A stretch of 64,000 nucleotides of DNA, taken from assembly GCF_018777385.1 (NCBI RefSeq), contig NZ_JAFJYB010000008.1, positions 84,955 to 148,954 on the forward strand. Direction: 5' to 3'. The number at the start of each line of letters is the position of its first letter. Within the stretch, counting starts at the first letter, position 1. Shown one piece after another: positions 10,225-19,763 of the stretch. Position numbers and translations under genes: made by a program. The DNA is from Candidatus Symbiopectobacterium endolongispinus. GTDB taxonomy: Bacteria > Pseudomonadota > Gammaproteobacteria > Enterobacterales > Enterobacteriaceae. The notes beneath the pieces are model-generated. The model saw only the letters and a list, made by a program, of their open reading frames with translations, was not told the origin of the DNA and did not search any database.

Positions 10225-11495
10225 TTAACTAAGGAAGAACGTGCTAATCAGCAGATAAGCGTTTAGGGAAATCACAATAAAAACAATCACATTACCGGCA
10301 TTCTGTACCCAACGACCATTGACTATACATCCCATCAACGCCCGATTTCCGGTAAATGCCAGCAAAGGCACCAGCGCCAACGCAATACCGAAGCTGAGCA
10401 GCACCTAACTCAGCACCAATACGCGAGTGGGCTCCATGCCGGACATAATCACAATAAATGAAGGCAGCATGGTGACCGTGCGCCGCACCCACAGGGGAAT
10501 ATGGAAACGGATAAACCCTTGCATCACCACTCGGCCGGCCAGCGTCCCCACGACGGTAGAAGAGAGCCATGCAGCCACCAGACTTAAACCGAAAATAGTC
10601 GCCGCTGCCTTCCCTAACAGTGGATCGAGGGTGAGATAGGCACGCTCCAGATCGGCGATATCCTGATTGCCGCTAAAATGGAACGTTGCCGCAGCGGTAG
10701 CCATCATTGCCAGATTGACGAATCCGGCAATGGTCATCGCCACTGCCACGTCGATTTTGGTCGCAGCATAGCGTTCGGCACGGGTGAGGTCTTCCCCCTA
10801 CTGGGTCAATGAAGAGTGCAGGTAAATCACATGGGGCATAATGGTGGCCCCCAACACCCCTGCGGCCAGCAGCACCGCGTCCGAGGTGGGCAACTGCGGC
10901 ACCGCCATGCCACGCACCAGCAAAGACATTTCAGGACGCGAGAAGATCAGTTCGACAATATACGCGGCAGCGACAAACAGCAGCAGCCCGCATACGCGGC
11001 AGCGACAAACAGCAGCAGCCCGCCGATAATCATCTCCAGCGGCTTTTGACCACGCTGTTGCAGTGCCAAAATCAGGAAGGTCGCAATACCGGTAAGAATC
11101 ACACCCTCAAGCAACGAAACCCCCAACAGCAGCTTAAAGCCGATAGCAGCACCGATAAACTCGGCCAAGTCGGTTGCCATGGCGATGATCTCCGCCTGCA
11201 CCCAATAGGCCCACACCGCAGGGCGAGGGAAACGATCGCGAATGTGCTCTGCCAGATTTTTTCCGGGGGCAATCCCCAGCTTGGCAGAAAGCAGTTGGAT
11301 CAGCATCGCCATCAGATTAGCCCATACCACCACCAACAGCAATTGATAGCCGTAGGCTGCCCCCGATTGAATATTGGTGGCGAAGTTACCCGGATCGATA
11401 TAGCCAATCGCCGCTATAAATGCTGGCCACATCAGAGAAAGCTTAAGCTTCCTTGACGTGCGACTGGCAGTCTCTATCACTCGGCTTCCCGGCAT
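10225..11495 (-). pseudogene. mntH: Manganese/proton symporter MntH (Nramp), broken
   Basis: Nramp-family inner-membrane Mn(II) importer. The N-terminal half carries [11 protein letters not shown], the metal-binding DPGN motif. Three lesions are visible: a perfect 32-bp tandem duplication at 10960-11023, which shifts the frame after LLLFVAAAY; an amber codon near 10798-10800 (after SSLTQ); and an amber codon near 10406-10408 (after LVLS, replacing a probable Gln). Removing 32 bp leaves exactly 413 codons, the E. coli MntH length of 412 residues. The true stop is TAA at 10225-10227. A Fur-box-like site lies upstream. Confidence 0.9.
10960..11023. repeat. Perfect 32-bp tandem duplication inside mntH
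   Basis: Positions 10960-10991 and 10992-11023 are identical 32-mers beginning ATACGCGGCAGCGACAAACA. The unit is not a multiple of three and frameshifts mntH. It can in principle revert by slippage to a functional length. Confidence 0.95.
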
Positions 11496-11540
11496 ACGAT
11501 GACCCTTTATTACCTCTATAATGATTCACTTTGTTATTAA

Positions 11541-11555
11541 TAATAATGATTATCA
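11541..11555. promoter_or_regulatory. Candidate Fur box upstream of mntH
   Basis: TAATAATGATTATCA matches the 7-1-7 Fur consensus TGATAATNATTATCA at 13 of the 14 defined positions. E. coli mntH is repressed by Fur as well as MntR (established). It lies about 46 bp before the mntH start. Confidence 0.65.
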
Positions 11556-11726
11556 AGTGCATTTAGAGTGGTAAAACAGATTGCTGTAATAGCTAAAACC
11601 AACACCGTTAGCAGGGATATCCGTTTAGCCTGATAGGTTCACGACCACCTCTCTACCAGCACGGCCCCCGACACGCACGCATAGCTAAAAATGTGATCTG
11701 CGGCAGATTATTAACAAAATATAAAC

Positions 11727-11760
11727 AAAAACTCCAAGGTAAAGTCACTTGGGGTTTTTA
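11727..11760 (-). terminator. Terminator after grpE
   Basis: An imperfect inverted repeat, AAAACTCCAAG...CTTGGGGTTTT, with A- and T-rich ends so that it could act on both strands. It lies about 56 bp past the grpE stop. The preceding 11,561-11,725 stretch shows no gene. Confidence 0.6.
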
Positions 11761-11815
11761 TTGATTTCAATTTGTTACGCCCGTCTTCAAGTCAGACGCG
11801 GGTCGCTCAGGGAAA

Positions 11816-12403
11816 TCAGCTCTTCGCTTTGGAAACGGCAACCATGGCGGGACGCAGCAAACGACCGTTCAGAGTGTAGCCTTTTTGCATCACCATCATT
11901 ACGGAATTTGACGCATGGTCGGCCGATTCCAGCATGGTCATGGCCTGGTGCACTTCCGGATTAAACGGCACGTTCACGTCACCCACCACCTCGATACCAA
12001 ACTTGCGCACGGCATCCAGCAGCGATTTCAGCGTCAGTTCCACTCCCTCAATCAACGAGGCGAGGGACTCATTGCTGCGATCGGCAGCATTGAGCGAACG
12101 CTCAAGGTTATCAATCACTGGCAGCATTTCACCCGCAAATTTTTCCAGCGCAAATTTATGCGCTTTTTCCACGTCCATTTCAGCGCGACGGCGGATATTG
12201 TCCGTTTCGGCACGCGCGCGCAGCACGGTATCGCGCTCACGTTGCTGTAGTTCGTTCAGTTGCGCTTCCAATTCGGCAATACGTTCATCACGCGGATCGG
12301 CGACGTCTGTCGTTGCAGGTTCCACTTCCGCATGTTGCCCCTGTGCCGCTTCCATTTGATCTACGACTTGCTCGTCAGGCGACTTCTGTTCTTTACTACT
12401 CAT
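11816..12403 (-). CDS. grpE: GrpE nucleotide exchange factor
   Basis: Cochaperone that exchanges ADP for ATP on DnaK. 195 residues: acidic N-terminus, long coiled-coil (about 40-85, with [17 protein letters not shown]), then the beta-domain ending in [18 protein letters not shown]. Start chosen at the Met of [12 protein letters not shown] (12401-12403) because GGAG lies 10 bp upstream and the length matches E. coli GrpE (197); an in-frame ATG nine codons earlier lacks such support. Intact. A sigma-32-type promoter precedes it; nadK is divergent. Confidence 0.95.
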   Translation of the reverse strand: MSSKEQKSPDEQVVDQMEAAQGQHAEVEPATTDVADPRDERIAELEAQLNELQQRERDTVLRARAETDNIRRRAEMDVEKAHKFALEKFAGEMLPVIDNLERSLNAADRSNESLASLIEGVELTLKSLLDAVRKFGIEVVGDVNVPFNPEVHQAMTMLESADHASNSVMMVMQKGYTLNGRLLRPAMVAVSKAKS

Positions 12404-12448
12404 GAAATTCTCCGCGGTTTTAGCATTCATCTTGCTTGTTCGCTTATT

Positions 12449-12474
12449 ATGGGGATGAAAACCGGGGATTCAAG
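12449..12474 (-). promoter_or_regulatory. Sigma-32 heat-shock promoter of grpE
   Basis: On the minus strand CTTGAA (plus-strand 12469-12474), 14-bp spacer, then CCCCAT (12449-12454) followed by AAT. This closely fits the RpoH consensus CTTGAAA-N11-16-CCCCATNT. E. coli grpE is a known heat-shock gene. Confidence 0.75.
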
Positions 12475-12541
12475 AGAAGTAGTCACATATACCGACAGAT
12501 TTCGTGATACCGGGCGGCTCAGGGTAAGGAAAAGCATAACG

Positions 12542-13420
12542 ATGACGAAACAGTTCAATTGCATTGGCATTGTGGGCCACCCGCGCCACCCCACGGCACT
12601 GGCGACGCATGAGATGTTGTATCACTGGCTGCACAGCAAGGGCTACCAAGTCATGCTGGAGCAGCATATTGCCCACGAGCTAAACCTGCCCGATGCGTTG
12701 ACCGGCAGCTTGGCGGAAATCGGCATGCAAGCCGATTTGGCCGTGGTGGTTGGCGGCGATGGCAATATGCTAGGTGCCGCTCGCGTGCTCTCTCGCTATA
12801 ACATTGATGTTATTGGCGTCAACCGGGGAAATCTCGGCCTCCTGACCGATCTCGATCCCGATCAGGCACAGCAACAGCTTACCGAGGTGTTGGAAGGGCG
12901 CTACCTGAGCGAACGGCGCTTTATGCTGGAAGCGCACGTTTGCCGTCGCAATCAGCCTGACAGCACCAGCACGGCGATCAATGAAGTGGTACTGCACCCC
13001 GGAAAAGTCGCCCATATGATTGAATTTGAAGTCTATATTGACGATCGTTTCGCCTTCGCCCAACGCTCGGACGGCCTGATTATCTCAACGCCTACCGGTT
13101 CCACCGCTTACTCGCTTTCCGGTGGCGGACCCATCCTGACACCGACACTGGATGCCATCGCGCTGGTGCCGATGTTTCCCCATACACTTTCAGCGCGCCC
13201 ACTGGTGATAAACAGCAGCAGCAGCATCCGCCTGAAGTTTTCTCATATCACACACGATCTGGAGTTGAGCTGTGACAGCCAGATAACCCTGCCGGTACAG
13301 GAAGGGGAAGAGGTACTGATTACTCACAGCCAATACTCACTAAATCTGATACACCCAGAAAATTACAGCTATTTCAATACACTAAGCACAAAACTGGGGT
13401 GGTCGAAAAAATTATTTTAA
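12542..13420 (+). CDS. nadK: NAD kinase
   Basis: Phosphorylates NAD to NADP with ATP. 292 residues, the same as E. coli NadK. Seen: GGDGN at 71-75 (catalytic Asp), an NE motif in [11 protein letters not shown] near 145, and [16 protein letters not shown] near 180. Start at the ATG of [14 protein letters not shown]; the frame is open further upstream, but without homology. Intact, and divergent from grpE as in E. coli. Confidence 0.96.
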   Translation: MTKQFNCIGIVGHPRHPTALATHEMLYHWLHSKGYQVMLEQHIAHELNLPDALTGSLAEIGMQADLAVVVGGDGNMLGAARVLSRYNIDVIGVNRGNLGLLTDLDPDQAQQQLTEVLEGRYLSERRFMLEAHVCRRNQPDSTSTAINEVVLHPGKVAHMIEFEVYIDDRFAFAQRSDGLIISTPTGSTAYSLSGGGPILTPTLDAIALVPMFPHTLSARPLVINSSSSIRLKFSHITHDLELSCDSQITLPVQEGEEVLITHSQYSLNLIHPENYSYFNTLSTKLGWSKKLF

Positions 13421-13437
13421 AATTTAGCGCTGGCCAC

Positions 13438-13465
13438 TTTACTGGTTAAAAAACGGCATTATACT
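13438..13465 (+). promoter_or_regulatory. recN promoter
   Basis: TTTACT (13438-13443) and TATACT (13460-13465) with 16-bp spacing; the first LexA box overlaps the -10 element, as expected for SOS repression. Confidence 0.5.
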
Positions 13466-13481
13466 GTATTCAATTACAGTC
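13462..13481. promoter_or_regulatory. LexA (SOS) box 1 of recN
   Basis: TACTGTATTCAATTACAGTC fits CTGT-N8-ACAG with extended flanks close to the TACTGTATATATATACAGTA consensus. E. coli recN is a strongly LexA-controlled gene with multiple boxes. Confidence 0.85.
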
Positions 13482-13496
13482 TGTTGTTACATACAG
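13481..13496. promoter_or_regulatory. LexA (SOS) box 2 of recN
   Basis: CTGTTGTTACATACAG again fits CTGT-N8-ACAG and directly abuts box 1 (shared C at 13481). It ends 11 bp before the recN ATG. Confidence 0.75.
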
Positions 13497-13507
13497 GAAG
13501 GTGATTC

Positions 13508-15169
13508 ATGCTGGCGCAACTCACTATCAGTCATTTCGCTATCGTGCGTGAGTTAGAAATTGATTTTCAATCAGGTATGAGCGTTATCACCGGCGAAACC
13601 GGCGCGGGCAAATCTATCGCGATTGACGCATTGGGCCTGTGCCTGGGCAACCGCTCTGACGCCAGCATGGTGCGTCCCGGCGCACAGCGTGCCGACATCT
13701 GTGCCCGTTTCGCCCTCAGCGATACTCCTGCGGCAAAAGCATGGCTGGAGCAAAACCAACTGGATGACAGCAACGAGTGCCTGCTACGCCGGGTGTTCAG
13801 TGCAGACGGGCGTTCACGCGGTTTTATCAATGGCACCGCCGTTCCATTATCGCAGTTGCGTGAGTTCGGCCAGCACCTGATCCAACTGCACGGCCAGCAC
13901 GCTCACCAGTTGTTGCTCAAACCTTAACACCAACGTCATCTGCTGGATGCCTATGCCGACGAACCGCAACTGCTTGCTGCCATGCAACAAATCTGGCAGC
14001 AGTGGCACCAAAGTTGTCGCGATCTGGCACAGTTGCAACAAGCGAATATCGAACGTGAGGCACGCCGTGAACTGTTGCAATACCAGCTCAAGGAGTTGAA
14101 AGAGTTTGCCCCACAGCCTGACGAATACGAACAAATTGACGTCGAATACAAACGGCTGGCTAACAGCGGTCAACTGCTGTCACTCAGCCAGCAGACATTG
14201 CAGTTGCTCAGCGAAAACGACGATCAGAACATCATGAGCATGCTCTACAGCGCAAAGCACCAACTCGGAGAACTCGTCACTATGGATGAAAAACTGGGCA
14301 GCGTGCTGAATATGCTTGAAGAAGCCAGCATTCAGATCAGCGAAGCCAGTGATGAGTTGCGCCACTACAGCGAACAAACGGATCTCGACCCGACCCGGCT
14401 CTATGAGCTGGAGCAGCGTTTATCACGCCAAATGGCGCTGGTGCGCAAACATCACGTCGCCCCGGAAAACCTGCCGACATTCTACCAGCAACTGCTGGAT
14501 GAACAGCAGCAGTTGGCAGAACAAGAGAGCAACCACGCCACGCTCAGCCTGGCCGTTAGCGAGTATCACCAACAGGCGCTGCACGCCGCGGAACAGTTAC
14601 ATGCCCGCCGTCAACACCATGCGCATGAATTGTCTCAGTTGATTACGGCACAGATGCATGAACTAGCCATGCCGCACGGCCATTTCTCCATTGAAGTAGA
14701 GTTTTCGCCGGAGCGCCTGACAGCCTATGGCGCAGACAGCATCGCGTTTCTGGTCACGACTAACCTGGGTCAACCGCATCAGGCTCTGGCGAAGATAGCC
14801 TCCGGCGGTGAACTCTCCCGTATCGCACTGATCATTCAGGTGATCACTGCGCGTAAAATGGATACTCCAGCGCTAATTTTCGACGAAGTCGATGTCGGTA
14901 TCAGCGGCCCAACCGCCGCGATTGTTGGCAAAATGCTACGTCAACTCGGCACATCCACGCAGGTGATGTGTGTCACCCACTTACCGCAAGTTGCTGGCTG
15001 CGGTCATCAACATTTCTTTGTCAGCAAACATACCGATGGTGCTGCTACTGAAACGCTGATGCAACCGCTGGACAAACGCGCAAGGTTGCAAGAGCTGGCA
15101 CGTTTGTTGGGTAGCAGCGCAGTAACCAAAAACACATTGGCGAACGCTAAAGAGTTACTGGCTGCGTAA
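13508..15169 (+). pseudogene. recN: RecN double-strand-break repair ATPase with one nonsense codon
   Basis: SMC-like ATPase for recombinational repair. The span encodes 553 residues, exactly the E. coli RecN length, in a single frame interrupted only by TAA at 13925-13927 (codon 140) where the family has Glu (a G-to-T change of GAA). Walker A GETGAGKS is at residues 29-36, the long coiled-coil is in the middle, and the signature and Walker B segments ([23 protein letters not shown]) come after the stop. Internal restart at Met 159 would lose Walker A. Unless the codon is read through, SOS-inducible RecN is lost. Ribosome site AGGAAGGTG precedes the ATG. Confidence 0.93.
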
Positions 15170-15354
15170 AAACAGCATCAGGAATCGCGAGCCATGGCTA
15201 ATTGAGTGCGTTTTATCGTTGTTACCGTTAGCGTTCAGACAAAAATAATCAACTTTTTTTGCATTCCGGTGGTCATACAAGCGCCTTGCCGGTTTTCAAG
15301 ACAGGCAAGGTCTATTATCATCGGCAACCCATGCCCTTAAGGAATGTATTTACT

Positions 15355-15659
15355 ATGCGCTGTAAAACGCTGACCGCCGGTTGTTCTACGCTGGAAAGAC
15401 TGGTTTATCGTCCAGATATCAACCAAGGGAACTATCTGGCACCGGCTGATGTGGCAAAAATCCACACCGGTATGACCAAGCAACAGGTTGCCTTTACATT
15501 GGGTACGCTGATGATGCAAGACCCCTTTGGCAGTGACACCTGGTTTACGTTTTCCGCCAGAAACCCGGGCATGAAGCGGTAAAACAGCAAACGCTGACAC
15601 TGACCTTCAGCCAGGATGGCATTTTGACCAACGTGAAAAATCAACCGACGCTGAATTGA
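15355..15659 (+). pseudogene. bamE: BamE (SmpA) outer-membrane assembly lipoprotein, broken
   Basis: Accessory lipoprotein of the BAM outer-membrane protein assembly complex. Two lesions. First, the signal peptide is shortened in frame: [14 protein letters not shown] joins directly where the family has about 11 more hydrophobic residues between LTA and the lipobox, consistent with deletion between CTGAC repeats. Second, one T is missing near 15542-15546 (TGGTTTTAC to TGGTTTAC), shifting the frame; the true tail ([17 protein letters not shown] onward) continues in another frame to TGA at 15657-15659. With one base restored it would be 101 residues, against 113 in E. coli. AAGGA ribosome site present. 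Confidence 0.9.
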
Positions 15660-15992
15660 TAGTGAAGCGGTGATCAGAGCACGCATAATAAGGCACAGAA
15701 TGTGCCTTATTTTTTTGGAACGCGCCGCGCGCTGACGGCGCAATTCTTTAGGATCGGTAATCAACGGACGGTAGATCTCTACGCGATCGCCCTCGATTAC
15801 TGCATCCGTCAAACGGGCTGGTCGGCTAAAGATCCCGACTTTGTTAAACTGTAAATCGATATCGGTACGCAATGTCAGCAACCCGGAGGCAACAATAGCC
15901 TGCTCCACTGTTGCACCCTCTTCCACAGTCACGGACCGCATATACTGACGTTCTGGCAGCACATAAACCACATCGACACGAATTTCAGGCAC
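15432..15992 (-). CDS. rnfH: RnfH-like ubiquitin-fold protein with displaced stop
   Basis: Small beta-grasp protein of the RnfH family, partner gene of ratA; its cellular role is unclear. Residues 1 to about 92 match E. coli RnfH (96 aa), including [25 protein letters not shown] and [10 protein letters not shown]. The start is GTG at 15990-15992, overlapping the ratA stop. The natural stop TAA would be at 15707-15709, but a run of seven A (15710-15716) is one longer than needed, so the frame continues through the bamE terminator and antisense to bamE to 15432, adding about 92 unrelated residues. Whether the extended protein is stable is unknown. Confidence 0.75.
   Translation of the reverse strand: MPEIRVDVVYVLPERQYMRSVTVEEGATVEQAIVASGLLTLRTDIDLQFNKVGIFSRPARLTDAVIEGDRVEIYRPLITDPKELRRQRAARSKKIRHILCLIMRALITASLSIQRRLIFHVGQNAILAEGQCQRLLFYRFMPGFLAENVNQVSLPKGSCIISVPNVKATCCLVIPVWIFATSAGAR
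15690..15716 (+). terminator. Terminator of bamE, overlapping the 3' end of rnfH
   Basis: AAGGCACA-GAA-TGTGCCTT hairpin followed by A and seven T. The T-run is, on the other strand, the A-run at which the rnfH frame slips. Confidence 0.85.
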
Positions 15993-16419
15993 GGTATACC
16001 TCTTTGGCGCGTAAGGTGAAGGCCTGCACCATATTACTTGCCAATTCTTTAAACACCTTGCCAAAGGCCAGTTCGATCAACACATTGGTGAACTCAAAAT
16101 CAAGATGCAGCCCCACCTTGCAAGCATTGGCGCTTAAAGGAATAAAGCGCCAATCGCCGCTCAATTGGCGGAACGGACCATCAACCAACTGCATACTGAT
16201 GCATTGGCTCTCGGTGAGCGTATTGCGCGTGGTAAAGGTTTTGCTGATCCCGGCTTTAGAAACATCGACAGCGGCCGTCATCTCTTCAGCGTTGGCAGCA
16301 ATAATGCGGCTCCCGGTACAGCCAGGCAGAAACTGGGGATAGGAGGCAACATCACTCACCAACTGGTACATTTGTTGCGCGCTGTAGGGCACCAGTGCAG
16401 AGCGACTAATCTTGGGCAT
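15985..16419 (-). CDS. ratA: RatA-type START-domain protein
   Basis: 144 residues of the polyketide cyclase/START family (E. coli RatA/PasT, proposed ribosome-association toxin and coenzyme Q-binding relative). Typical opening [32 protein letters not shown] and the C-terminal helix [15 protein letters not shown] are present. Intact. Its stop overlaps the rnfH GTG start by 8 bp, which implies translational coupling; divergent from smpB. Confidence 0.93.
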   Translation of the reverse strand: MPKISRSALVPYSAQQMYQLVSDVASYPQFLPGCTGSRIIAANAEEMTAAVDVSKAGISKTFTTRNTLTESQCISMQLVDGPFRQLSGDWRFIPLSANACKVGLHLDFEFTNVLIELAFGKVFKELASNMVQAFTLRAKEVYRA

Positions 16420-16574
16420 GGCTTTTTCCGTATTACTTCAAACGCGCGGAATAATAGCACCGATGGCCCGGATGGTAAAAATTCTGAGGCGACGATCGCA
16501 TCCCTTCCTCAACGTGCGTTCACTGATGCGGCAGTGATGTCTTTCCCTTTAACATCCGGTATAATGACGACACT

Positions 16575-17057
16575 ATGACAAAGAAAAAAGCTTATAAACC
16601 CGGCTCCGCCATCATTGCGCAAAACAAGCGTGCTCGCCACGAATACTTCATTGAAGAAGAGTTCGAAGCGGGATTGGCGTTGCAAGGATGGGAAGTAAAA
16701 TCACTACGTGCAGGTAAGGCCAACATTAGCGGCAGCTATGTACTGTTGCACAGCGGTGAGGCTTTTCTGTTTGGTACTACCTTTCAACCACTACTGGCCT
16801 CGTCAAGCCACGTGGTTTGTGACCCAACACGCATCCGTAAACTGTTGCTGAACAAGCGCGAGCTGGATTCGCTTTATGGACGGGTTAATCGTGAAGGTTA
16901 CACCGTGGTCGCGCTTTCACTGTATTGGAAGAACGCCTGGTCAAAAGTGAAGATTGGTGTTGCCAAAGGTAAGAAAGAGCACGATAAGCGTTCGGATATC
17001 AAAGAGCGCGAGTGGCAAACGGACAAGGTGCGCATCATGAAAAACGCCAACCACTAA
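16575..17057 (+). CDS. smpB: SmpB tmRNA-binding protein
   Basis: Binds the tRNA-like domain of tmRNA and is required for trans-translation. 160 residues, with the OB-fold ([24 protein letters not shown]) and the basic C-terminal tail ([17 protein letters not shown]) that inserts in the ribosomal channel. Intact and directly upstream of ssrA, the conserved enterobacterial arrangement. Confidence 0.97.
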   Translation: MTKKKAYKPGSAIIAQNKRARHEYFIEEEFEAGLALQGWEVKSLRAGKANISGSYVLLHSGEAFLFGTTFQPLLASSSHVVCDPTRIRKLLLNKRELDSLYGRVNREGYTVVALSLYWKNAWSKVKIGVAKGKKEHDKRSDIKEREWQTDKVRIMKNANH

Positions 17058-17102
17058 CAGTGGATTAGGGCGTCACGGTTCTGTTATACTAGTGAAGTAC
17101 TT

Positions 17103-17463
17103 GGGGCTGATTCTGGATTCGACGGATTGTGTAGCCTTAGGAGCATGCCGAGGGGCGGTTTGCCTCGTAAAAAGCCGCAAAAAATAGTCGCAAACGACGA
17201 AAACTACGCTTTAGCAGCTTAATAACCTGCTCTGAGCCCTCTCTCCCTAGCCTCCGCTCTTAGGACGGGGATCAAGAGAGGTCAAACCCAAAAGAGATCG
17301 CGTGGATGCCCTGCCTGGGGTTGAAGCGTTAAATCCAATCAGGCTAGTTTGTTAGTGGCGTGTCTGTTCGCAGCTAACCGGCGAATGTAAAGACTAGACT
17401 AAGCATGTAGTGCCGACGGTGTAGTAATTTCGGACGCGGGTTCAACCCCCGCCAGCTCCACCA
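17103..17463 (+). ncRNA. ssrA: tmRNA
   Basis: Rescues stalled ribosomes with SmpB. The 5' acceptor strand begins GGGGCTGATTCTGGATTC and the 3' end closes with GGGTTCAA...CCGCCAGCTCCACCA. The tag frame starts at GCA 17190-17192 and encodes ANDENYALAA before TAA TAA, identical to the E. coli tag. A TATACT at 17085-17090 may be the -10 element. Its 3' end is the insertion site of the accessory island (P4-type integrase immediately downstream). Confidence 0.97.
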
Positions 17464-17480
17464 CTTTTTAGTTTTTTTGA

Positions 17481-17508
17481 AGTAGACTTCAGTATACTGA
17501 AGTCTACT
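17481..17508. repeat. 28-bp perfect palindrome just downstream of ssrA
   Basis: Arms AGTAGACTTCAGTA and TACTGAAGTCTACT are exactly complementary, with no loop. Located 17 bp past the tmRNA CCA end and before the integrase gene, where integrase arm or core sites are expected. No U-tract follows, so a terminator role is unlikely on its own. Confidence 0.85.
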
Positions 17509-17542
17509 GAGATTTGCTAGAAGCTACTCATTATGGCACCCT

Positions 17543-17572
17543 TTTTGGGACCCAACGCAAAGGGTCCCAAAA
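17543..17572. repeat. 11-bp-stem inverted repeat before the integrase start
   Basis: TTTTGGGACCC, 8-nt loop, GGGTCCCAAAA; a third half-copy GGGTCCTAAAA follows at 17577-17587. It sits directly before the integrase ATG and could be an autoregulatory or arm-type site. Confidence 0.7.
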
Positions 17573-17586
17573 TCGAGGGTCCTAAA

Positions 17587-18449
17587 ATGGCAAAGATCGC
17601 TAAGAAACTTACTGATACTGAAATTAAAAATACCAAGCCAGAAGAAAAGGAGATCAACCTTTTTGATGGTGATGGCCTGATGCTGCGAATCGCCCCTCTC
17701 TGTATGCTGCAAGAAAAACTGGTATTTCAGGTATGCGGTGCCAGTAACCAAAAAGCGAATCAAGATTAGCTTAGGAACGTATCCTCATCTCACGCTTGCC
17801 AAGGCTTGAGCTTTACGTGATCAATACTTGTCGTTGCTTGCAAACGGTATCGATCCACAGATTCACAACAACGATAAAGCCAATGCTCTTAAGGATGCCA
17901 CTGAGCACACGCTACAGGCTGTTGCAAGGAAGTGGTTAGATGAGAAGGTTAAGACTTCTGGTATCTCACAAGACCATGCAGAAGACATCTGGCGGAGCCT
18001 CGAACGAAATGTTTTCCCTGGATTAGGCAATGTCCCTATCAAAGAAATCTGGCCTAAGTTGTTAAAGCAGCACCTTGATCCCATCGAACAAAGAGGCTAT
18101 ACGCATCCTTGAGTTAATCAGACCAATCAGTGGTCATAGAGGGTGGATTTTTCCAAGTATCAAAGTTCCCCTTAAACACATGCATGAGCAAACAGCTAAC
18201 GCAGCGATTATCCGTATGGGCTTCGGTGGTGAACTGGTAGCCCACGGAATGCGTTCTATAGCAAGAACCGCTGCAGAAGAAAGTGGTAAATTCAGAATCG
18301 AGGTGCTTGAATCAGCCTTAGCTCATACCAAGAACAACGAAATCATAGCCGCTTACAATCGTGCTGAGTATCTACTAGAACGAGAGGTTCTAATGCAGTG
18401 GTGGGGAGATTATGTTCAGACACAAAAGCACAAAATTCTTGCAGCTTAA
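17587..18449 (+). pseudogene. P4-type tyrosine integrase, decayed
   Basis: Site-specific recombinase of the kind that inserts islands at ssrA. The N-terminal DUF4102-type domain (KLTDTEIKNTKPEEKEINLFDGDGLMLRI) starts at the ATG at 17587. A frameshift follows near 17697-17720; the correct continuation KNWYFRYAVPVTKKRIKISLG is in another frame and contains a TGA at 17808-17810 (probable CGA originally). The core-binding part resumes at about 17826-18110, then roughly 150 residues are missing, and the C-terminus restarts with AHGMRS (the HxxR motif), AHTKNN and AYNRAEY (the catalytic Tyr). Not functional as it stands. Confidence 0.88.
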
Positions 18450-18631
18450 CGATAAGGCGAGCCAATTAGCTAACAAGGCATAGTGCAATAAAAAACATCA
18501 GTGCATCTGTCCAAGAAAATGGGCCAATGGTGCCGAAAGTGTATAGCAGCCCCCACTTAAGCGATATGATATACTTTCACAACTCTTAAATGGAAATAGT
18601 TAAATTAACAACTAAAAAGCAGAGGAAAGAA
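18450..18631. other. Intergenic, no gene seen
   Basis: About 180 bp between the integrase remnant and the DUF262 remnant. Base composition becomes AT-rich here. An AGAGGAAAG ribosome site lies at its right end (about 18621-18629). Confidence 0.5.
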
Positions 18632-19763
18632 ATGAGTGCATCAATAAAAAAATTGAAGTTCTTGAAGAACAAATTTACTTAAAAAGAAAAGAGGTTAGGC
18701 ATGACATGCGTGACCTGACCGTTGAGTATATTTCCGGGAAATACTCAGAGGGGTTAAAATATAATGACATTGATAATGAAAATATAGATGGGACATCCTT
18801 GAAAATAAACACATTATATGTTCCTGATTATCAAAGAGAGTTTACATAGGATGAAAAGAGATAATCAAAACTTATAGAATCCATTATACTCGGACTTCCA
18901 ATACCTTTTATTTTTGTCGCCGAAAACAAAGACGGCGCATGGGAAATAGTTGATGGTTCACAAAGAATAAGAACCATTCATTCTTTTGTCAGTAATGAGC
19001 TAAGACTCGGCGGATTACAATCCATTGATCTTGCTAATGGATCGTTATTCAATGAGTTAGATAAAAGCAGGCAAGGTAAACTCTTAGATACGGCACTAAG
19101 ATTTATCATCTTGTCGGAGGAGACTACTGATGAAGTCAAAAAGGATATGTTTGAAAGAATAAACAGAGGAAGTGATCTTCTCAAATCTATGGAGAAAAGG
19201 AAAGGAATATATCCGGGCCTATTTACCGATTTAATATATGATTATCCAAAGGAAAATCCTGAATTCAAAAAACAACTGCTCGTTGATAAATGGTTAGACA
19301 AGAGCACAATGAACTGTTGCTACGTTTTTACGCTCTATCTGAAAATGATAATTATAAGAAAGGAGTTTCCAGAAGTTTTTCTGATTATTTAGATAGATTC
19401 CTTGAAAACAAAAACAATGAGCTTTCTAAGCTATCTCCAGAACAACAAAAAGCCATCAATAAATATCGTAATGATATGGATGAAGTTTTGTCCTTTGTTA
19501 ATGAATTCTTCCCATTTGGATTTAGACACACATCTAATCCTCAAACCAAACATTCAATTTTTGAAGCTATCTCTGTCGGAACTTTATTAGCTATTAGAAT
19601 GGGTGTCAATAAAGATAAAATAGATAAAGATGAGATAAGGAAAGCCATAAATTCTAAAGAATTCAAAGAAAATACTCATATAGCGAATTAGTTGCACAAA
19701 AAGGATAAGCTTGTAGGACGAATTGAGTTTATTCGTGATTTACTTTTGGGGATGTCAAAGTGA
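18632..19763 (+). pseudogene. DUF262 (GmrS/ParB-like nuclease fold) protein, decayed
   Basis: DUF262 proteins include the GmrSD modification-dependent endonuclease and other defence nucleases. Seen: VPDYQREFT (the YQR motif) and the signature VDGSQRIRT. Lesions: a frameshift near 18645-18652 in an A-run just after the start; TAG at 18847-18849 where the family has Trp (YQREFTW); TAA at 18862-18864; a frameshift near 19300; TAG at 19689-19691. The reading continues LHKKDKLVGRIEFIRDLL to TGA at 19761-19763. Its end overlaps the start of the HEPN gene (GTGA), so the two were a coupled pair. AT-rich, unlike the flanking core genes. Confidence 0.8.

Noticed and set aside
12260..12541. Upstream extension of nadK by 94 codons
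   Set aside because: The extension overlaps grpE antisense and has no NadK homology; the ATG at 12542 gives the exact family length.
12420..12541. Shared bidirectional promoter for nadK
   Set aside because: Only the sigma-32 promoter toward grpE is convincing; nothing clear points toward nadK.
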